Source: Psychrobacillus psychrodurans (GTDB lineage: Bacteria > Bacillota > Bacilli > Bacillales_A > Planococcaceae). Taken from it: a DNA stretch of 64,000 nucleotides. The notes under the pieces were generated by a model. The model did not search any database, was not told the DNA's origin, and saw only the letters and a list, made by a program, of their open reading frames with translations. This document shows, in pieces, positions 61,327 through 64,000 of the stretch. The translations under genes and the position numbers were made by a program. How positions within the stretch are numbered: the first letter of the stretch is position 1; every line of letters starts with the position of its first letter. The stretch lies in NCBI RefSeq assembly GCF_027563345.1, contig NZ_JAMKBK010000007.1. The stretch is one strand, 5' to 3'.

Positions 61327-63852
61327 ATGTCAGAAATACCGAATAAAGGCGTAAAGGGTATAAATATTAGTACAGAGATGAAAACTTCATTTCTAGACTA
61401 TGCGATGAGTGTTATTGTATCCCGTGCCTTACCAGACGTTCGTGATGGGTTAAAGCCTGTGCATCGTCGGATTTTATATGGTATGCAGGAGTTGGGGAAT
61501 ACGCCAGACAAACCTCATAAAAAATCAGCTCGTATTGTAGGAGACGTAATGGGGAAATATCATCCACATGGTGACTCCTCTATTTATGAAGCAATGGTGC
61601 GTATGGCTCAAGACTTTAGTTATCGTTATATGCTAGTAGACGGACATGGAAACTTTGGTTCTATCGATGGTGACGGAGCAGCTGCTATGCGTTATACGGA
61701 ATCACGTATGTCTAAAATTGCTTTAGAATTATTGCGAGATATAAATAAAAATACGATCGACTACAAAGACAACTATGATGGCCAAGAAAAAGAACCAGTT
61801 GTATTACCTAGTAGATATCCTAATTTACTTGTCAACGGTGCTTCTGGAATTGCTGTTGGTATGGCTACGAATATTCCATCACATAATCTAGGAGAAGTAA
61901 TTGACGGAGTATTAGCATTAGCTGAGAACCCTGCAATTACGATTGAAGAATTGATGGCTATTATACCGGGACCTGATTTTCCAACGGGTGGTATTATTTT
62001 AGGACGCAGTGGTATTCGTCGTGCCTATGAAACAGGTAGGGGCTCAATACTAATTCGTGCAAAAGTAGAGATTGAAGTAAAATCAAGTGGTAAAGAAGTT
62101 ATTCTTGTTAAAGAATTACCATATCAAGTAAATAAAGCTCGATTAATAGAAAAGATTGCTGAATTAGTACGCGATAAAAAAATTGATGGAATTACCCATT
62201 TAGCGGATGAATCTGATCGTAATGGAATGCGAATTGTTATTGAAGTACGGAAAGATGCAAATTCTCACGTATTATTAAATAATTTATATAAACAAACGGC
62301 ATTACAATCAAGCTTTGGGGTTAATATGCTTGCATTAGTAGACAACCAACCAAAGGTTTTGAACATCAAAGAAATGATCTATTATTACTTAGAACATCAA
62401 AAAGTGGTAATACGTCGTCGTACACAGTTTGAACTAAACAAAGCTGAAGATCGCGCACATATTCTAGAAGGACTACGTATTGCTTTAGATCATATCGATG
62501 AAATCATCAAATTAATCCGTGCCTCCCAAACAGGTGAAGAAGCAAAAAATGGTTTGATGGAAACATTCAATTTATCTGAAAGACAAGCACAGGCTATCTT
62601 AGATATGCGTTTACAACGATTAACTGGTTTAGAGCGCGATAAAATCGAAGAAGAGTACAATAACTTACTAAAACTAATTGAAGAATTAAAATTCATTTTG
62701 GCAAATGAGTATCGTGTAATTGAAATAATTAAAGAAGAAATTTCTGAGATTAAAGACCGTTATGCGGATAAACGTCGAACTGAAATTGTTGCTGGAGGAG
62801 CAGAAGTTTTAGAGGATGAAGATTTGATTCCAGTAGAAAACTCTGTACTTACTTTAACAAACAAAGGCTATATTAAACGCTTACCTGCTAATACGTATAA
62901 GAGTCAAAAAAGAGGTGGTCGTGGAGTTCAAGGGATGGGTACAAATGAAGATGATTTTGTCGAACATCTATTGTACACATCAACACATGATACAATTCTC
63001 TTCTTTACAAACAAGGGGAAAGTTTATCGAGCACGAGGATTCGAAATCCCTGAATACGGTCGTACAGCAAAAGGCTTACCAATTATAAATCTATTGGGTA
63101 TAGAAAAAGATGAGCATATCACTGCAATGATTCCAATGGCATCGTTTGAAGAAGAAAATTATTTTATCTTTACAACGAAGCACGGGGTAACTAAACGTTC
63201 TCCTGTAACTGGATTTGCACATATTCGTGCAAACGGATTAATTGCTATTTCATTGCGCGAAGAAGATGAACTTATTGCGGTTCGTTTAACTGACGGTAAC
63301 AAACAAATTATCATTGGCACGCGTCAAGGTAAATTGGTTCGATTCGAAGAAATCGACATACGTTCCATGGGTAGAACGGCTGGAGGAGTAAGAGGTATTC
63401 GTTTAAAAGATGATGACTATGTAGTTGGCATGGAAATTATTGAACCTGAACAAGAAATTCTAGTTGTTACAGAAAACGGATACGGTAAACGAACACCTGA
63501 ATCAGAATATCGTTTACAAAGTCGTGGCGGTATGGGCGTGAAAACTTGTCAAATTACAGACAAAAACGGTCCTCTATCAGCTGTTAAGGCAGTTAATGGT
63601 ACAGAAGACTTGATGCTTATAACGATTAATGGAATGCTTATCCGTATGGATGTAAAAGATATTTCTAGAACTGGTCGTAGTACACAAGGCGTCCGTTTAA
63701 TGAGGCTAGCAGAAGATGAACTAATTTCTACTGTAGCTAAAGTTGAAAAAGAAGAAGACGACGATGAGGAAAATGTAGAAATTGTAGCTAATCTAGATGA
63801 AGATTCTGCAATCGAAACAGATTCATCGCTAACTGAAGATCCAAACGAATAA
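61327..63852 (+). CDS. gyrA: DNA gyrase subunit A
   Basis: 841 residues from the ATG after GGAGG (an ATG eight codons upstream has no site). Active Tyr123 lies in MRYTESRM. The quinolone-resistance region reads HGDSSIYE with Ser84 and Glu88, the wild-type susceptible pattern. The C-terminal beta-pinwheel carries the GyrA box QKRGGRG. The end is a long acidic tail (EKEEDDDEENVE). An insertion-sequence end follows directly instead of the rRNA operon common in Bacilli. Confidence 0.97.
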   Translation: MSEIPNKGVKGINISTEMKTSFLDYAMSVIVSRALPDVRDGLKPVHRRILYGMQELGNTPDKPHKKSARIVGDVMGKYHPHGDSSIYEAMVRMAQDFSYRYMLVDGHGNFGSIDGDGAAAMRYTESRMSKIALELLRDINKNTIDYKDNYDGQEKEPVVLPSRYPNLLVNGASGIAVGMATNIPSHNLGEVIDGVLALAENPAITIEELMAIIPGPDFPTGGIILGRSGIRRAYETGRGSILIRAKVEIEVKSSGKEVILVKELPYQVNKARLIEKIAELVRDKKIDGITHLADESDRNGMRIVIEVRKDANSHVLLNNLYKQTALQSSFGVNMLALVDNQPKVLNIKEMIYYYLEHQKVVIRRRTQFELNKAEDRAHILEGLRIALDHIDEIIKLIRASQTGEEAKNGLMETFNLSERQAQAILDMRLQRLTGLERDKIEEEYNNLLKLIEELKFILANEYRVIEIIKEEISEIKDRYADKRRTEIVAGGAEVLEDEDLIPVENSVLTLTNKGYIKRLPANTYKSQKRGGRGVQGMGTNEDDFVEHLLYTSTHDTILFFTNKGKVYRARGFEIPEYGRTAKGLPIINLLGIEKDEHITAMIPMASFEEENYFIFTTKHGVTKRSPVTGFAHIRANGLIAISLREEDELIAVRLTDGNKQIIIGTRQGKLVRFEEIDIRSMGRTAGGVRGIRLKDDDYVVGMEIIEPEQEILVVTENGYGKRTPESEYRLQSRGGMGVKTCQITDKNGPLSAVKAVNGTEDLMLITINGMLIRMDVKDISRTGRSTQGVRLMRLAEDELISTVAKVEKEEDDDEENVEIVANLDEDSAIETDSSLTEDPNE

Positions 63853-63914
63853 AAAAAGCAAACACCCTTAAACGGCACTGACTAACGTTTTTGAGACAGG
63901 AATAAAACACCCTA

Positions 63915-64000
63915 TTATGCAGCCAATTGACGGTATTGAACCGGCGATTGGCTGTTTAGTTTCGTTTGAATACGGATATTGTTATAATAAGTAATGTATT
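63915..64000 (-). mobile_element. IS3-family transposase OrfB, C-terminal end at window edge
   Basis: The minus strand encodes YITYYNNIRIQTKLNSQSPV followed by QYRQLAA and a stop, matching the C-terminal signature of IS3/IS150-group transposases (YYN-x2-RI-x2-KL ... SP-x-QYR). About 27 residues are inside the window; the catalytic domain lies to the right. The element end, probably within the TGTCTCAAAAACG-type sequence near 63885-63897, lies within 50 bases of the gyrA stop. Confidence 0.85.

Noticed and set aside
63549..63878. 109-codon minus-strand frame over the gyrA end
   Set aside because: Ser-rich translation is the antisense of the acidic gyrA tail; no start site or motif.
1..64000. 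CRISPR arrays, tRNA and rRNA genes
   Set aside because: No regularly spaced repeats of 24-40 bases and no tRNA-like cloverleaf or rRNA sequence was noticed, even next to oriC where they are common.

Overview
This window is the origin-of-replication region of a low-GC, spore-forming member of the Bacillales. Evidence: dnaA-dnaN-yaaA-recF-gyrB-gyrA run rightward from a bipartite oriC; rpmH-rnpA-spoIIIJ-jag-mnmE-mnmG-rsmG-noc-parA-parB run leftward; rpsF-ssb-rpsR, yybS-gdpP-rplI-dnaB, purA and walRKHIJ-htrC-rlmH follow. Spore-associated genes (spoIIIJ, spo0J/parB, yyaC) and AT-rich DNA fit a Psychrobacillus/Lysinibacillus-like Bacillales; the genus cannot be fixed from sequence reading alone. 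Most genes left of oriC lie on the minus strand and those right of it on the plus strand, so they are co-oriented with replication.

Layout: 1-3.2 kb, an SDR oxidoreductase (cut by the left edge) and a metNIQ-type transporter. 3.6-9.8 kb, an ABC-2 transporter operon divergent from a TetR regulator with its own palindrome, a hydrolase, a STAS-like protein and a MarR regulator. 9.9-10.9 kb, a bactofilin-like gene with a small membrane protein. 11.1-16.3 kb, a two-component system plus ABC-2 exporter in the same order as the Bacillus subtilis linearmycin-resistance lnrJK-LMN cluster. 16.7-18.4 kb, a visibly GC-richer gltS with a gene remnant and a cre-like site. 18.6-23.1 kb, an accessory island. 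23.1-54.4 kb, core genes. 54.4-56.5 kb, oriC. 56.5-63.9 kb, dnaN to gyrA. The right edge cuts into an IS3-family transposase.

The most interesting part is the island next to rlmH. The last codons of rlmH (GEPYHK-stop) recur four more times downstream, all in the same orientation, near 18.64, 20.19, 20.84 and 21.81 kb. Two copies keep the peptide exactly but with synonymous codon changes, and most sit next to a hairpin. The 3' end of rlmH (orfX) is the attachment site of staphylococcal SCC elements, so this looks like a stack of SCC-like insertions. The cassettes carry an ECF sigma/anti-sigma pair, an unknown secreted or membrane-anchored protein, a broken PD-(D/E)XK-type nuclease gene, a probable DUF6414 protein and a YjzC-like small protein. 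No ccr recombinase is visible.

Replication and segregation signals are dense: DnaA boxes on both sides of dnaA with a DnaA-trio-like tract before dnaN, a separate DnaA-box cluster between rlmH and htrC, a smaller one upstream of mnmE, two good parS sites (within parB and upstream of noc), a degenerate one in recF, and two Noc-site-like sequences in or near walRK.
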